Source: Advenella incenata
GTDB lineage: Bacteria; Pseudomonadota; Gammaproteobacteria; Burkholderiales; Burkholderiaceae_B
Direction: 5' to 3'
DNA length: 64,000 bases
NCBI RefSeq assembly: GCF_004217095.1
Contig: NZ_SHKO01000001.1
Location: 558,001 to 622,000 of the forward strand
The first letter of the stretch is position 1, and every line of letters starts with the position of its first letter. The translations under genes and the position numbers were made by a program. A model generated the notes under the pieces. It had not been told where the DNA came from and ran no database searches. It saw only the letters and a list, made by a program, of their open reading frames with translations. Shown here one piece after another: positions 16,923 through 26,139 of the stretch.

Positions 16923-17525
16923 TTACTTGGGCAGTTTTTCCTTGAGCTGCTGTTTGATTGCCGGCCATTCGTCTTGCGTCACGCTGTACATATGGGTGTC
17001 GCGAACCGTCCCATCACGACGCAGGGCGTGGCCGCGCAGCACGCCATCTTTTTTGGCGCCCAGGCGCTCGATGGCGTTCTGGGAGCGCTGGTTCAGATTG
17101 TCGGTACGCCAGCCGACCACATTGGCCTTGAGCGACTCGAACGCATAAAACAGCATGAGATACTTGCAGACCGTATTCACATGCGTGCGCTGCCACGATT
17201 GACCATACCAGGTGTAGCCGATTTCAAGCCGGGCGATCTCGGGCACAATGTCGTGATAGCGGGTGGTACCGATAATTTTGCGGGATTTGGCATCCAGCAC
17301 CACGAATGGCAGCATGTGACCGTCCTGCTGTCCTTTGAGTGCCGCTTCGATATACGCGGTTTCCTGACCCGGTTCCGGCACCGATGTGAACGTCAGATTC
17401 CATAGCTGCCCATCGGCCGCCGCATTGCGCAGGCCCTCTGCATGGGCCAGACGCATGGGTTGCAGCACGAGGCCGTGTCCTTCAAGCTGAATAGGCGCAA
17501 GTGGTTTGGGAAAGGGTGTGATCAT
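16923..17525 (-). CDS. GNAT-family N-acetyltransferase (RimJ/RimL type)
   Basis: 200 residues from ATG 17525. An in-frame ATG at 17564 would add 13 residues and cannot be excluded. Sequence follows the RimJ-like pattern: LVLQPMRLAHAEGL near the N-terminus, FVVLDAKSRKIIGTTRYHDIVPEIARLEIGYTWYG as the central strand pair, then the CoA-binding helix region THVNTVCKYLMLFYAFESLKA and the tail strand NQRSQNAIERLGAKKDGVLRGH. The substrate, a protein N-terminus or small amine, is not predictable. It sits directly upstream of the LysO-like gene on the same strand. Confidence 0.87.
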   Translation of the reverse strand: MITPFPKPLAPIQLEGHGLVLQPMRLAHAEGLRNAAADGQLWNLTFTSVPEPGQETAYIEAALKGQQDGHMLPFVVLDAKSRKIIGTTRYHDIVPEIARLEIGYTWYGQSWQRTHVNTVCKYLMLFYAFESLKANVVGWRTDNLNQRSQNAIERLGAKKDGVLRGHALRRDGTVRDTHMYSVTQDEWPAIKQQLKEKLPK

Positions 17526-17780
17526 AGGGAAATCCAACGTAGACCAAGGGTCAAAAGATAGCATTATAAAGAATAACCGGCGATCGTAAATGGCCTTTGG
17601 ACTACTGCCTGGGGCAAAACAATCCGGACAAAATTTGCGCTAGAGGTGATCCCTAGTGGTCAGACGGTTCACAAATCAGTACTATTTCGACTTCAGCAAG
17701 CGCGCGGGTGCTGGCCGTGGCGATTGGTCACCGTCCCCCGCAAGGCTTGCTTGGTAAGACAAAATTTGGCAAGTGAGAAG

Positions 17781-18587
17781 ATGATGAATATGAAAAATTG
17801 GCTGCTCGCCGTTACGGTGGGGCTGTCTGCCGGTTTTGGCGCAACTGCGCTGGCCAGTGACTGGAAAGAATTGAAGGTGGGTATCGAGCCAGGCTACGCG
17901 CCGTTCGAGTACAAAAATGCCGCAGGGGACATCGAGGGGTTTGATGCCGATGTCATGATCGAAATCTGCAAGAAAATGCAGGCCAAATGCACCTGGGTGG
18001 AGCAGTCTTTCGATAGCCTGATTCCAGCCCTGGCGGCACGCAAAATCTCGCTGATCCACTCAAGCATGCAAATCACGCCGCAACGGGAAAAAATCCTGGC
18101 GTTCAGCCAGCCCATCTATGGGATCCCCACCCACTTGATGGCTCGCAAGGATAGCGGACTGTTGCCGACTGTCGATTCCCTGAAGGGCAAACGAGTTGGC
18201 GCGCTGCAGGGCAGCACCCAGGAAACGTATGCGAAACAGAAATGGGGCAGCAACGGCGTGCAGATTGTCTCCTATCAGGACCAGAACCAGACCTTCGCCG
18301 ACCTGGCTGCCGGTCGGATCGACGCCGCCATTATTGAAAAGCCCAATGGGCAGAGTGGTTTTCTGAGCAAACCTGCGGGCAGCAATTTTGCGTTCGTGGG
18401 CCCGGCCATTACAGATGACAAGGCATTGACCGGTGAAATCGCCATCGGCATGCGCAAGTCGGACAGCAAACTCAAACAGGCCATCGATACGGCGCTGGGC
18501 CAATTGCAGCAGGACGGCACCATTGCCAAACTTGCCGGAAAGTACTTCAAGCCGGGTGAAATCAACCTGAACAACGTGAAGCCATAG
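17781..18587 (+). CDS. Polar amino acid ABC transporter, substrate-binding protein
   Basis: 268 residues from ATG 17781 (GTGAGAAG upstream; two further in-frame ATGs within 9 bases). Signal peptide KNWLLAVTVGLSAGFGATALAS. Mature domain of the HisJ/ArgT class: LKVGIEPGYAPFEYKNAAGDIEGFDADVMIEICKKM, then FDSLIPALAARKISLIHSSMQITPQREKILAFSQP and GKRVGALQGSTQETYAKQKWG. The ASP-binding pattern IHSSMQITPQREK and acidic pocket residues favour a basic amino acid (Lys/Arg/Orn/His), which is inferred. First gene of a four-gene importer (17781-20784). Confidence 0.9.
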   Translation: MMNMKNWLLAVTVGLSAGFGATALASDWKELKVGIEPGYAPFEYKNAAGDIEGFDADVMIEICKKMQAKCTWVEQSFDSLIPALAARKISLIHSSMQITPQREKILAFSQPIYGIPTHLMARKDSGLLPTVDSLKGKRVGALQGSTQETYAKQKWGSNGVQIVSYQDQNQTFADLAAGRIDAAIIEKPNGQSGFLSKPAGSNFAFVGPAITDDKALTGEIAIGMRKSDSKLKQAIDTALGQLQQDGTIAKLAGKYFKPGEINLNNVKP

Positions 18588-18588
18588 C

Positions 18589-19278
18589 ATGTTTTTGCAT
18601 GGATATGGCGCGCAAATCCTGCACGGCACCTGGGAAACCATCAAGCTGGCTCTGTTGTCGTTGCTGGTCGCTTTTGTGCTGGGCCTGATCGGCGCCAGCG
18701 CAAAATTGTTCGGCAACCGGCTGTTGCGCGGCATGGCCCAGGTCTACACGACGCTGATCCGGGGGGTGCCCGATCTGGTGCTGATGCTGCTTATATTTTT
18801 CAGTATCCAGATGGGGCTCAATGAAATCACCGATATGCTGGGTATGGAGGTGATTGAAATCGAGCCTTTCTATGCCGGTGTGCTTACTATCGGTTTTATC
18901 TACGGTGCCTATTTTGCCGAGACCTTTCGTGGTGCCTTCCTTTCCGTGCCGCGCGGACAGCTGGAAGCGGCGCGCGCCTATGGCATGCGCAGCAGCCAGG
19001 TGTTTCGGCGCGTGCTGTTTCCGCAAATGATGCGCTTTGCGCTGCCGGGCATAGGCAATAACTGGCAGGTCGTGCTCAAGGCCACGGCCCTGGTGTCCAT
19101 TATCGGGCTTACCGACCTGGTGCAGGTAACCCAGGGGGCCGGTCGGGCCACCTCGTCCATGTTCCTGTTCATTTGTGTGGCCGGGCTCATCTATCTTGTG
19201 CTCACCAGCGTGTCCAACATTGTCCTGTGGCTGCTGGAACGCAAGTATTCGGTGGGCGTGCGAGAGGCCCAGCTATGA
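18589..19278 (+). CDS. Polar amino acid ABC transporter permease (HisQ class)
   Basis: 229 residues with about five membrane helices and an EAA loop near residue 125 (QLEAARAYGMRSSQVFRRVLFPQMM). The start MFLHGYGAQILHGTWETIKLAL is typical of HisQ/ArtQ. It begins one base after the binding-protein stop and its TGA overlaps the next ATG, so translation is coupled in both directions. Confidence 0.92.
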   Translation: MFLHGYGAQILHGTWETIKLALLSLLVAFVLGLIGASAKLFGNRLLRGMAQVYTTLIRGVPDLVLMLLIFFSIQMGLNEITDMLGMEVIEIEPFYAGVLTIGFIYGAYFAETFRGAFLSVPRGQLEAARAYGMRSSQVFRRVLFPQMMRFALPGIGNNWQVVLKATALVSIIGLTDLVQVTQGAGRATSSMFLFICVAGLIYLVLTSVSNIVLWLLERKYSVGVREAQL

Positions 19279-20009
19279 TCGAGTCGCTTAATAATTTCCT
19301 GACCATCCTGAACGATTACTGGAAGCCGCTGCTGTTCTGGGATGGCACTGCATTTTCCGGGCTGGCCGTCACCTTGTGGGTGTTGGTGCTCTCCCTGGCC
19401 CTGGGGCTGGTGCTGGCCATTCCCATGTCGGTCGGGCGGGTGTCGAACAATCGCTGGATCGCCTGGCCGATCTGGTTCTTCAGTTACGTGTTCCGTGGTA
19501 CGCCTTTGTATGTGCAGATTTTGCTGATTTACAGCGGCGTCATCGGCCTGCAGGTGGTGCGCGATACCCCCTTGCTGCACACTTTTTTCATGAGCGGCTA
19601 CAATTGCCTGGTGCTGGCCCTCATGCTCAATACACTGGCCTACACGACCGAGATTTTTGCCGGTTACATCAAAAACAGTGCGCATGGCGAACTGGATGCC
19701 GCGCGTGCTTTCGGGATGTCCCGGTATAAAATGTATACGCGGGTTATTTTACCTTCGGCGCTGCGTCGGGCGTTGCCGGCCTATAGCAACGAAGTCATTC
19801 TTATGCTGCATGCCACGTCGCTGGCCTTTACCGCCACTGTGCCGGATATTCTGAAGGTGGCGCGCGACGCCAACGCCGCTACCTATCTGACGTTTGCTGC
19901 TTATGGTACGGCAGCCATTTTGTATATGTGTGTCTCGTTTGTTCTCGTGGCACTGTTTCGCCGGCTGGAAAAGAGAACGCTGGGCTTTCTGGGCCACAGC
20001 CAACACTAG
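19275..20009 (+). CDS. Polar amino acid ABC transporter permease (HisM class)
   Basis: 244 residues from ATG 19275, which overlaps the preceding stop as ATGA. Longer in-frame starts would read through the upstream gene and are rejected. Typical HisM/ArtM features are WDGTAFSGLAVTLWVLVLSLALGLVLAIPM, FRGTPLYVQILLIYSG and the EAA loop HGELDAARAFGMSRYKMYTRVILPSAL. It forms the heterodimeric channel with the HisQ-class subunit. Confidence 0.92.
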   Translation: MIESLNNFLTILNDYWKPLLFWDGTAFSGLAVTLWVLVLSLALGLVLAIPMSVGRVSNNRWIAWPIWFFSYVFRGTPLYVQILLIYSGVIGLQVVRDTPLLHTFFMSGYNCLVLALMLNTLAYTTEIFAGYIKNSAHGELDAARAFGMSRYKMYTRVILPSALRRALPAYSNEVILMLHATSLAFTATVPDILKVARDANAATYLTFAAYGTAAILYMCVSFVLVALFRRLEKRTLGFLGHSQH

Positions 20010-20016
20010 GATCGTT

Positions 20017-20784
20017 ATGTATAAACTCGATGTTCAGAACATCTATAAGTCTTATGGACAAAACGAAGTATTGAAAGGCGTGTCGCTGCAGGCTAAAGCC
20101 GGCGACGTGATCGCCATGATCGGCTCCAGTGGCTCCGGTAAAAGTACGTTCTTGCGCTGTATCAATTTCCTGGAACAACCCAATAGCGGGTCGGTATCGC
20201 TCAACGGTGAAACGCTGACGGTGAGCAAGGACGCCAGAGGGCGCTTGCGCGTCTCCGACGAAAAGCGCCTGCAGGTATTTCGCACCAAGCTGGCCATGGT
20301 GTTCCAGCACTTCAATCTGTGGGCACACATGACGGCGCTGGAAAACATTATTGAAGCGCCCATTCATGTACTGGGCGTACCGAAGGCCGAAGCGATCGAG
20401 CGTGCACGGCAATACCTGAACAAGGTGGGCCTGCCGCCGGCCGTGGAAAATCAATATCCCTCCCAGATGTCTGGCGGCCAGCAGCAGCGCGTGGCCATTG
20501 CCCGTGCGCTGGCCATGGAACCCGAGGTGATGCTGTTTGACGAACCCACCTCGGCGCTGGATCCTGAGCTGGTTGGAGAGGTACTGCGCGTCATGCAGAA
20601 ACTGGCCGAAGAAGGGCGGACCATGATTGTGGTGACCCATGAAATGGGCTTTGCCCGCAACCTGGCCAGTCATGTTATGTTTTTGCACCAGGGTACGGTC
20701 GAAGAAGAAGGCCCACCAGATGAAGTTTTCGGCAATACACGTAGTCCACGCCTGCAGCAGTTCCTGTCCGGAAACCTGAAGTAA
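20017..20784 (+). CDS. Polar amino acid ABC transporter ATPase (HisP class)
   Basis: 255 residues from ATG 20017, shortly after the previous stop. Walker [22 protein letters not shown]-loop [18 protein letters not shown], signature [17 protein letters not shown], Walker [21 protein letters not shown] and switch [13 protein letters not shown] are intact and typical of the HisP/GlnQ group. It energises the preceding importer. Confidence 0.95.
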   Translation: MYKLDVQNIYKSYGQNEVLKGVSLQAKAGDVIAMIGSSGSGKSTFLRCINFLEQPNSGSVSLNGETLTVSKDARGRLRVSDEKRLQVFRTKLAMVFQHFNLWAHMTALENIIEAPIHVLGVPKAEAIERARQYLNKVGLPPAVENQYPSQMSGGQQQRVAIARALAMEPEVMLFDEPTSALDPELVGEVLRVMQKLAEEGRTMIVVTHEMGFARNLASHVMFLHQGTVEEEGPPDEVFGNTRSPRLQQFLSGNLK

Positions 20785-20866
20785 TGCGGGGCTGTCGCGC
20801 CGCTACCGGGCGTGTTTTGGTTGCTGCTTTCCCATTGCCCTTGCACACCCACGCCGGAGACGGCCA

Positions 20867-21694
20867 ATGAGCGTGCTGACCATTATTGCCTTGCTGTGTC
20901 TGGGGGCCTTTGGCGGTTTCATGGCCGGTCTGCTGGGTGTGGGCGGCGGCATGGTGCTGGTGCCCTTTCTGACCCTGCTGTTTGGCGCTTCCCTGATGTC
21001 GCCCGATCTCGCGGTTCATTCGGCGATCGCAACCAGCATGGGCATGATCCTTTTTACATCGATCTCCAGCATGCGAGCGCACCATCGGCAGGGCGCGGTT
21101 CTGTGGCCCGTGGTCTTTACGCTGGCCCCGGGTATCCTGCTTGGCGGTCTTCTTTCTGGCGGCGCGGTGTTTGCCTATTTACATGGCGCTGCGCTGTCGC
21201 TGTTTTTTGCGCTGTTTGTTGGCTATTCGGGCGTGAACATGTTGCGCAATAAAAAGCCCAAGCCGTCCCGGCAACTGCCCGGCATGGTGGGACGCACAGC
21301 AGCGGGTACCGGCATCGGCTTTATTTCCGGCCTGGTCGGCGCCGGCGGCGGGTTTTTGTCGGTCCCTTTCATGGTCTGGTGCAATGTGCCCCTGCGCAAT
21401 GCGGTTGCGACCTCTGCCGCGCTGGGGTTTCCCATCGCGCTGGCCAATAGTGTAGGCTACATATTGTCGGGCCTGCGCGAAGTAGGCGTGCGCGACGGCA
21501 TGCTGGGCTATGTTTACTGGCCAGCCCTCGTCTTGCTGGTGATCATGAGTGTGTTATTGGCGCCGGTAGGCGCACGCATGGCGCACACCTTGCCGGTAGA
21601 CAAACTGCGCAAGGTCTTTGCCGGACTGCTGTTTGCGTTGGCTGCCTATATGCTGTTCAAGGCACTGCAGCAATACGGTGTGTTTAGCGGGTAA
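20867..21694 (+). CDS. TauE/SafE family anion (sulfite/organosulfonate) exporter
   Basis: 275 residues. Two four-helix repeats, each opened by the family glycine motif: GGFMAGLLGVGGGMVLVPFLTLLFG (residues about 13-37) and GIGFISGLVGAGGGFLSVPFMVWCNV (about 145-170), with PDLAVHSAIATSMGMILFTS and LRNAVATSAALGFPIALANS after them. Characterised members export sulfite or sulfoacetate from cells degrading sulfonates. With sulfonate genes elsewhere in the window, sulfite export is plausible but not shown. It lies 82 bases after the amino acid importer. Confidence 0.9.
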   Translation: MSVLTIIALLCLGAFGGFMAGLLGVGGGMVLVPFLTLLFGASLMSPDLAVHSAIATSMGMILFTSISSMRAHHRQGAVLWPVVFTLAPGILLGGLLSGGAVFAYLHGAALSLFFALFVGYSGVNMLRNKKPKPSRQLPGMVGRTAAGTGIGFISGLVGAGGGFLSVPFMVWCNVPLRNAVATSAALGFPIALANSVGYILSGLREVGVRDGMLGYVYWPALVLLVIMSVLLAPVGARMAHTLPVDKLRKVFAGLLFALAAYMLFKALQQYGVFSG

Positions 21695-21802
21695 AGGCGC
21701 TGCGCGAGCACTGGCCGCTGCGCACTACGGGCAGGGATCTTATTGGTTTCTACGGGGTCTTCTTATTTGCGTGGCGGGTTTTCACCGGCTATATGATCTC
21801 TA

Positions 21803-21819
21803 CTGGCCCTAAGGGCCAG
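21803..21819. terminator. Convergent-gap inverted repeat
   Basis: CTGGCCCT-A-AGGGCCAG, directly followed by a second inverted repeat GCCCTTAAGGGC (21824-21835) overlapping the stop of the DUF3025 gene. No clear T-run follows on either strand, so its terminator role is uncertain. Confidence 0.4.
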
Positions 21820-21827
21820 GAAAGCCC

Positions 21828-22613
21828 TTAAGGGCGCGGCGGGCGAAATACCTGCGGGTCGTCGTAGAAACCCGGGTTTTCACTGTCGGCATCCCAGCCT
21901 GGGATACCCATGACAGGCAAAGGGCAGTGTGGCTTGATCTGCAGTTGTTCCTCGGTCAGCAGGTTTGCCAACGTCTGCGCCATTACTTCGTCGATAGCGC
22001 CGGCGGGCGTATCCGACGGGATGCGTATGACATTTGCCGTGATTGCCTTGTAAGGATTCACGCATTTTTCCAGCAGAGCATGGCCGATAATGGCAATCTG
22101 CGTCTGCTGCCACAAGGCGCGTTCCTTGATAAAAGCACGGCGCCAATCCCGTTGCTCAATCGCGTCCCATAAGGGGGATGGCGCTTGTAGAAACAGGCCA
22201 CCCTCGTCAAGCAGGGTGATCGTATCGCGGACCACGCCGCGTCGCTGGCCTACCCCCTGGCGCAGAATCTGCCGGCACTGGATCTTGTTGAACAGGGTTT
22301 TTACTTTGGGAAACCGGAACCAGCACAGGCCATTGAAAAAATCATGCAAATTGTCCCGCGTCGGGCACATACCGTTCTGTCCGATGAACTGCTCATAGGC
22401 CATGCCGGCAGGCAGGGCAGACTGGCTGGTAAAGCGGACCGGGCACGTTGTCGGCGCCAGCGCATTGAGCAATAGCGCAACTGGCATGGGTGAGTTCATG
22501 CCCGCTGCTACCCCTGGGGCCGCGTCCCAATGTGCATGGCCCGGCAGCCAGGCGCGCAAAGGCGACCACCATGGACGTGTCGTGTCCAGCCCCGACAGCA
22601 CATCAACAATCAT
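21828..22613 (-). CDS. DUF3025 family protein
   Basis: 261 residues. Matches the DUF3025 pattern: an N-terminal region with a Trp-rich segment, FTSQSALPAGMAYEQFIGQNGMCPTRDNLHDFFNGLCWFRFPKVK, then IAIIGHALLEKCVNPYKAITANVIRI and a C-terminal PLPVMGIPGWDADSENPGFYDD. The family is widespread in beta- and gammaproteobacteria and has no known function. No signal peptide or membrane segment is visible. The start codon is tentative because no clear ribosome site precedes it. Confidence 0.82.
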   Translation of the reverse strand: MIVDVLSGLDTTRPWWSPLRAWLPGHAHWDAAPGVAAGMNSPMPVALLLNALAPTTCPVRFTSQSALPAGMAYEQFIGQNGMCPTRDNLHDFFNGLCWFRFPKVKTLFNKIQCRQILRQGVGQRRGVVRDTITLLDEGGLFLQAPSPLWDAIEQRDWRRAFIKERALWQQTQIAIIGHALLEKCVNPYKAITANVIRIPSDTPAGAIDEVMAQTLANLLTEEQLQIKPHCPLPVMGIPGWDADSENPGFYDDPQVFRPPRP

Positions 22614-22651
22614 GCAACGCGCCCTTGCTTGCGTTCGTTGTCATGGCGAAC

Positions 22652-23158
22652 TCACTTGAATGTGATGGCCGGCTCGGTATCGCCCCAGGGCATCAGCGGC
22701 ACGACGGAAATGCTGTTGTAGGGCGAGCCGTCGATCAGTTTTTCGCTGACAACCAGATAGATCAGCGATTTGTTTTCCGTGTCGATCAGGCGCGAGACAT
22801 TGAGCCCCTTGAATAGAAAGCTCATGCGCTGGGTAAACACGTCTTCCTGTACCTTGCGCACAGGCTGCGCCGCTTTTAGCGGGCCTGTCTGGCGGCATGA
22901 CAATGCGAAACGCGACGGGTTTTCTGCAAAACCCAGCGCGCCGGACACACCACCGGTTTTGGCGTAGGACAAATGGCAAGTCACGCCTTCGATCTGCGGA
23001 TCGCTGAAAGACTGGACGCAGACCTTGTCGTTGTTGACGATACGCCAGGTGGTGCTGACGCAGCCAATATCATCGGCGGCGGCAGTGGCGGGGGCGGTGA
23101 TGCTCAGTAGCGCGGCGCAGGCGGCAAGCGCGGGAATGATTCGTTTCATGATGCTCAT
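22652..23158 (-). CDS. creA: CreA family periplasmic protein
   Basis: 168 residues with a signal peptide (MKRIIPALAACAALLSITAPATAAADD). The mature region begins IGCVSTTWRIVNNDKVCVQSFSDPQIEGVTCHLSYAKTGG and contains the conserved cysteines and the RNVSRLIDTENKSLIYLVVSEKLIDGSP-like segment of CreA. The function of CreA is unknown. Two starts are possible, three codons apart (23158 and 23149). AGGT precedes the first. Confidence 0.9.
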   Translation of the reverse strand: MSIMKRIIPALAACAALLSITAPATAAADDIGCVSTTWRIVNNDKVCVQSFSDPQIEGVTCHLSYAKTGGVSGALGFAENPSRFALSCRQTGPLKAAQPVRKVQEDVFTQRMSFLFKGLNVSRLIDTENKSLIYLVVSEKLIDGSPYNSISVVPLMPWGDTEPAITFK

Positions 23159-23382
23159 GATACCTAAGGGAATGAGTTGAATGTCGGCAAAGAGTTTACA
23201 CCCAATCGGGCGCTGCAGGACGGTTGCCGGGCAAACCCCGGGTGGCAGGTGAAAATCGCCGGCGCGCCCGCTGCCAAATGCGACTACAATAGTTCGGCAG
23301 GTTGTCGCCTCCCGAGCGACATGCGATACGACGACTTGCCTGCATTGAGCCCGCTTGGGCAGAACCGCTTACCTATTATCCT

Positions 23383-23772
23383 ATGGAAAAACTACGTATT
23401 GATAAATGGCTCTGGGCAGCACGTTTTTACAAGACGCGCTCGCTGGCGGCCACTGAAATAGGCAAAGGCCGCGTGCTGGTCAACGACCAACCGGCCAAAC
23501 CGGCCCGTGAAGTGAGCCCGGGCGATGTGGTGGCAGTCCGACGTGATCAGACCACGATCACTGTTCAGGTGCTGGCGTTATCAGCCATACGGGGGCCGGC
23601 ACCCGTTGCACGCACGCTTTATGAAGAGACCGAAGCGAGCCGGCTGGCGCGCGAGGCCGCGCAGGAACAGCGGCGGCTGGCCGGTGAACCCGCCCTCAGT
23701 CTTGAGCATGGTCGTCCGACCAAGCGTGATCGCCGTCAGCTGGAACAGGTGAAAAAGGGTGGCGACTGGTAA
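23383..23772 (+). CDS. hslR: Hsp15-like S4-domain RNA-binding protein
   Basis: 129 residues from ATG 23383. A longer in-frame start at 23302 gives no conserved sequence. An S4 RNA-binding domain occupies residues 1-60 (MEKLRIDKWLWAARFYKTRS, then GRVLVNDQPAKPAREVSPGDVVAVRR), followed by a basic C-terminal tail (RPTKRDRRQLEQVKKGGDW). This is the layout of HslR/Hsp15, which binds 50S subunits carrying stalled nascent chains after heat shock. It is a single gene between creA and ggt. Confidence 0.92.
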   Translation: MEKLRIDKWLWAARFYKTRSLAATEIGKGRVLVNDQPAKPAREVSPGDVVAVRRDQTTITVQVLALSAIRGPAPVARTLYEETEASRLAREAAQEQRRLAGEPALSLEHGRPTKRDRRQLEQVKKGGDW

Positions 23773-23961
23773 GCACCGCCAAATCTGCACGGGGCAATAA
23801 AAAACAGATTGTAAGAAGGGGTTAAACAGCGGCACCAACACCTATCAATTTGTTGCGGATGATTTTACAATCGTGTTCAATCCATTGACACCCAGCCTTT
23901 ACAACGAGAGTTTTCTCAGGTTGTTCAGGATATACATCTAAAAAAATCGAGGAGTACAGAC

Positions 23962-25749
23962 ATGTTGTTCGACAAAAGAATAAGCCGGCTTGCGCTGTCG
24001 GCAATCTGCATCAGTGTCGCATTGGCGCTGGGCGCCGGCCAGGTTACGGCGCAGGAAGCACCCGCTGCAGCAAGCACCGTCAACTTGCCGGCACCCCCTA
24101 CCATCAAGTATGACTACGACATGGATATTTTCCATCCGGTCAGCGCCAAAAACGGCATGGTGGCATCCGAACAGCGCCTGGCCTCTGAGATCGGACTGGA
24201 AATTCTCAAAAAAGGCGGCAATGCGGTCGACGCGGCGGTGGCTGTGGGTTTTGCCCTGGCCGTGGCCTTGCCTAATGCCGGCAACGTGGGTGGTGGCGGT
24301 TTTATGATGGTGCACGACGCCAAGTCGGGCAAGACCATTGCGCTTGATTTTCGTGAAATGGCCCCATCAAAGGCCGGCCGCGACATGTATCTGGATGACA
24401 AGGGCCAGGTCATCAATAATAAATCGCTGTATACCCACTTTGCCGTTGGCGTACCGGGGACGGTCAAAGGGATGGAGCATGCTCTGAAAAAATGGGGCAC
24501 CATGCCGCTGGCAGAGGTGATGCAGCCGGCCATTGCCCTGGCAGAAAAGGGATACGCCGTCAGCCCGACGCTGGCCGAAGCGTTGGCCGTGGAAAAAGAC
24601 AACCTGGGCAAGTGGGAAAACACAAAGGCCATTTTCTTCAAGGATGGCGAACCGCTCAAGGCAGGCGAGCAACTGGTCATGAAAGATCTGGCCAACTCCA
24701 TGAAAATGATTGCAGAACAGGGTAGTGATGCATTTTACAAGGGCGCCATTGCCGAGCAGATCGTCCAGGAAATGAGCAAGCATCAGGGTCTGATCAGCAA
24801 AGAAGACCTGGCCAACTACAAAGTGGTGGAACGCGAGCCGGTGACCGGCGATTATCGCGGTTACAAGGTTGTATCCATGCCGCCTCCGAGCTCGGGCGGT
24901 ATCCATATCATTCAGATGTTGAATGTGCTGGAACACTTCCCGCTGAACGAATCGGGCCCCAACAGCGCCAAAACCATTCGCCTGATGGCAGAAACCATGA
25001 AGCGCGCTTATGCTGACCGGTCCGAATATCTGGGTGATACCGATTTTGTCAAAGTGCCGCAAAAAGGCCTGATCGCCAAATCCTATGCTGACGATCTGGC
25101 CAAACTGGTGGCCGAAGAGAAGGTGACGCCTGCCAAGGATATCAAGCCCGGCGCGCCGCAGAAATATGAAAGCGACCAGACTACCCATTACTCTGTTGTA
25201 GACAAGGACGGCAATGCAGTCGCAGTCACTTATACGCTGAATCTGAATTTCGGCAGCGGGATTGTGGCCGGCAATACCGGTATTTTGCTGAACAATGAGA
25301 TGGATGACTTTTCGGCCAAACCGGGCGTGCCCAATGCTTTCGGCCTGATTGGTGGGGAAGCCAATGCCATTGAGCCTGGCAAGCGGCCATTGTCGTCCAT
25401 GACACCAACCATGGTACTCAAGGACAACAAGCCCTGGCTGGTGACCGGTAGCCCCGGCGGTGCCCGCATTATCACAACTGTGTTGCAGACGCTCACCAAC
25501 AGTATTGATTTTGGCATGAACCCGGCTGTTGCTGCTGCCCTGCCGCGCTTTCACCACCAATGGCTGCCGGACGAACTGCGGCTGGAACCCGGATTCAGTC
25601 CCGATACCATCGAGCTGCTGAAAAAACAGGGTTACAAGGTCGTCGTCAAGCCCACAATGGGCCGCACGCAAACCATACAGATTCGCGACAATATGATGTA
25701 TGGCTATTCTGATCCGCGTAATCCGGATGGCGTCACCCTGGGGTATTGA
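23962..25749 (+). CDS. ggt: Gamma-glutamyltransferase (gamma-glutamyltranspeptidase)
   Basis: 595 residues, GAGGAG eight bases before the ATG, with a signal peptide ending near VTAQEA (about residue 32), so the enzyme is periplasmic. The two-subunit autoprocessing pattern is intact: the large-subunit segment ASEIGLEILKKGGNAVDAAVAVGFALAV with NVGGGGFMMVHD, and the nucleophile Thr408 in QTTHYSVVDKDGNAVAVTYT, which becomes the N-terminus of the small subunit after self-cleavage. PGKRPLSSMTPT and GSPGGARIITTVLQT match the oxyanion and acidic-substrate regions. It cleaves glutathione and other gamma-glutamyl compounds. It is a single gene closed by two tandem terminators. Confidence 0.96.
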   Translation: MLFDKRISRLALSAICISVALALGAGQVTAQEAPAAASTVNLPAPPTIKYDYDMDIFHPVSAKNGMVASEQRLASEIGLEILKKGGNAVDAAVAVGFALAVALPNAGNVGGGGFMMVHDAKSGKTIALDFREMAPSKAGRDMYLDDKGQVINNKSLYTHFAVGVPGTVKGMEHALKKWGTMPLAEVMQPAIALAEKGYAVSPTLAEALAVEKDNLGKWENTKAIFFKDGEPLKAGEQLVMKDLANSMKMIAEQGSDAFYKGAIAEQIVQEMSKHQGLISKEDLANYKVVEREPVTGDYRGYKVVSMPPPSSGGIHIIQMLNVLEHFPLNESGPNSAKTIRLMAETMKRAYADRSEYLGDTDFVKVPQKGLIAKSYADDLAKLVAEEKVTPAKDIKPGAPQKYESDQTTHYSVVDKDGNAVAVTYTLNLNFGSGIVAGNTGILLNNEMDDFSAKPGVPNAFGLIGGEANAIEPGKRPLSSMTPTMVLKDNKPWLVTGSPGGARIITTVLQTLTNSIDFGMNPAVAAALPRFHHQWLPDELRLEPGFSPDTIELLKKQGYKVVVKPTMGRTQTIQIRDNMMYGYSDPRNPDGVTLGY

Positions 25750-25774
25750 ATCAAGTGGTGAGTAAGAGTATGGA

Positions 25775-25801
25775 CGGCCTGCACGCGTGCAGGCCGTTTT
25801 T
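25775..25801 (+). terminator. First ggt terminator
   Basis: Perfect 22-base palindromic stem (25775-25796, arms CGGCCTGCACG/CGTGCAGGCCG) followed by five T. Confidence 0.92.
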
Positions 25802-25806
25802 CAAAG

Positions 25807-25844
25807 AAAATGGCGGCTGCACAGGCGGGCGCCATTTTTTTTTT
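25807..25844 (+). terminator. Second ggt terminator
   Basis: Nine-bp stem (25807-25815 with 25830-25838, arms AAAATGGCG/CGCCATTTT), 14-base loop, then ten T in a row. The two intrinsic terminators lie within 70 bases. Confidence 0.9.
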
Positions 25845-26139
25845 GAATACCTGGGGTGCGACGCTGCTGAGGTTCGCTCTACCTTGTGCTCAGCCCTGTC
25901 CGGTAGCGCGCGACGCCTTGTTCTGTTGGTTTTGTTTATAGCGACTATGCCTATGCCGGCTACGTCGCCCTCACCCAAAACCCCAATGCGATGTATGACA
26001 AGGGCAAATTTTGCCTGCTGCTTTGGTATGATGGGCCGGCAAACCTGATGTCGGACATCGTAAAGCGCTGCATGTGTTGACCCGTGCTGTTGCTGCATTT
26101 GGCCCGGCCGGGCCGAGCAGTCACGCAAAAAGGAATGTC
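25845..26139 (+). other. Leader region of the nitronate monooxygenase gene
   Basis: The remainder of the 390-base gap after ggt. No gene is supportable. A GC-rich inverted-repeat patch (GGCCCGGCCGGGCC near 26101-26114) and the ribosome site AAAAGGA just before ATG 26140 are all that can be pointed out. Confidence 0.5.

Noticed and set aside
17646-17780. N-terminal extension of the amino acid binding protein
   Set aside because: The extra 45 residues are not hydrophobic and precede a complete signal peptide, so the start at 17781 is preferred.
24367-25671. 434-residue open frame antisense to ggt
   Set aside because: Lies wholly inside ggt, which has all catalytic motifs. The antisense protein is rich in His, Gln and Phe without any domain pattern.
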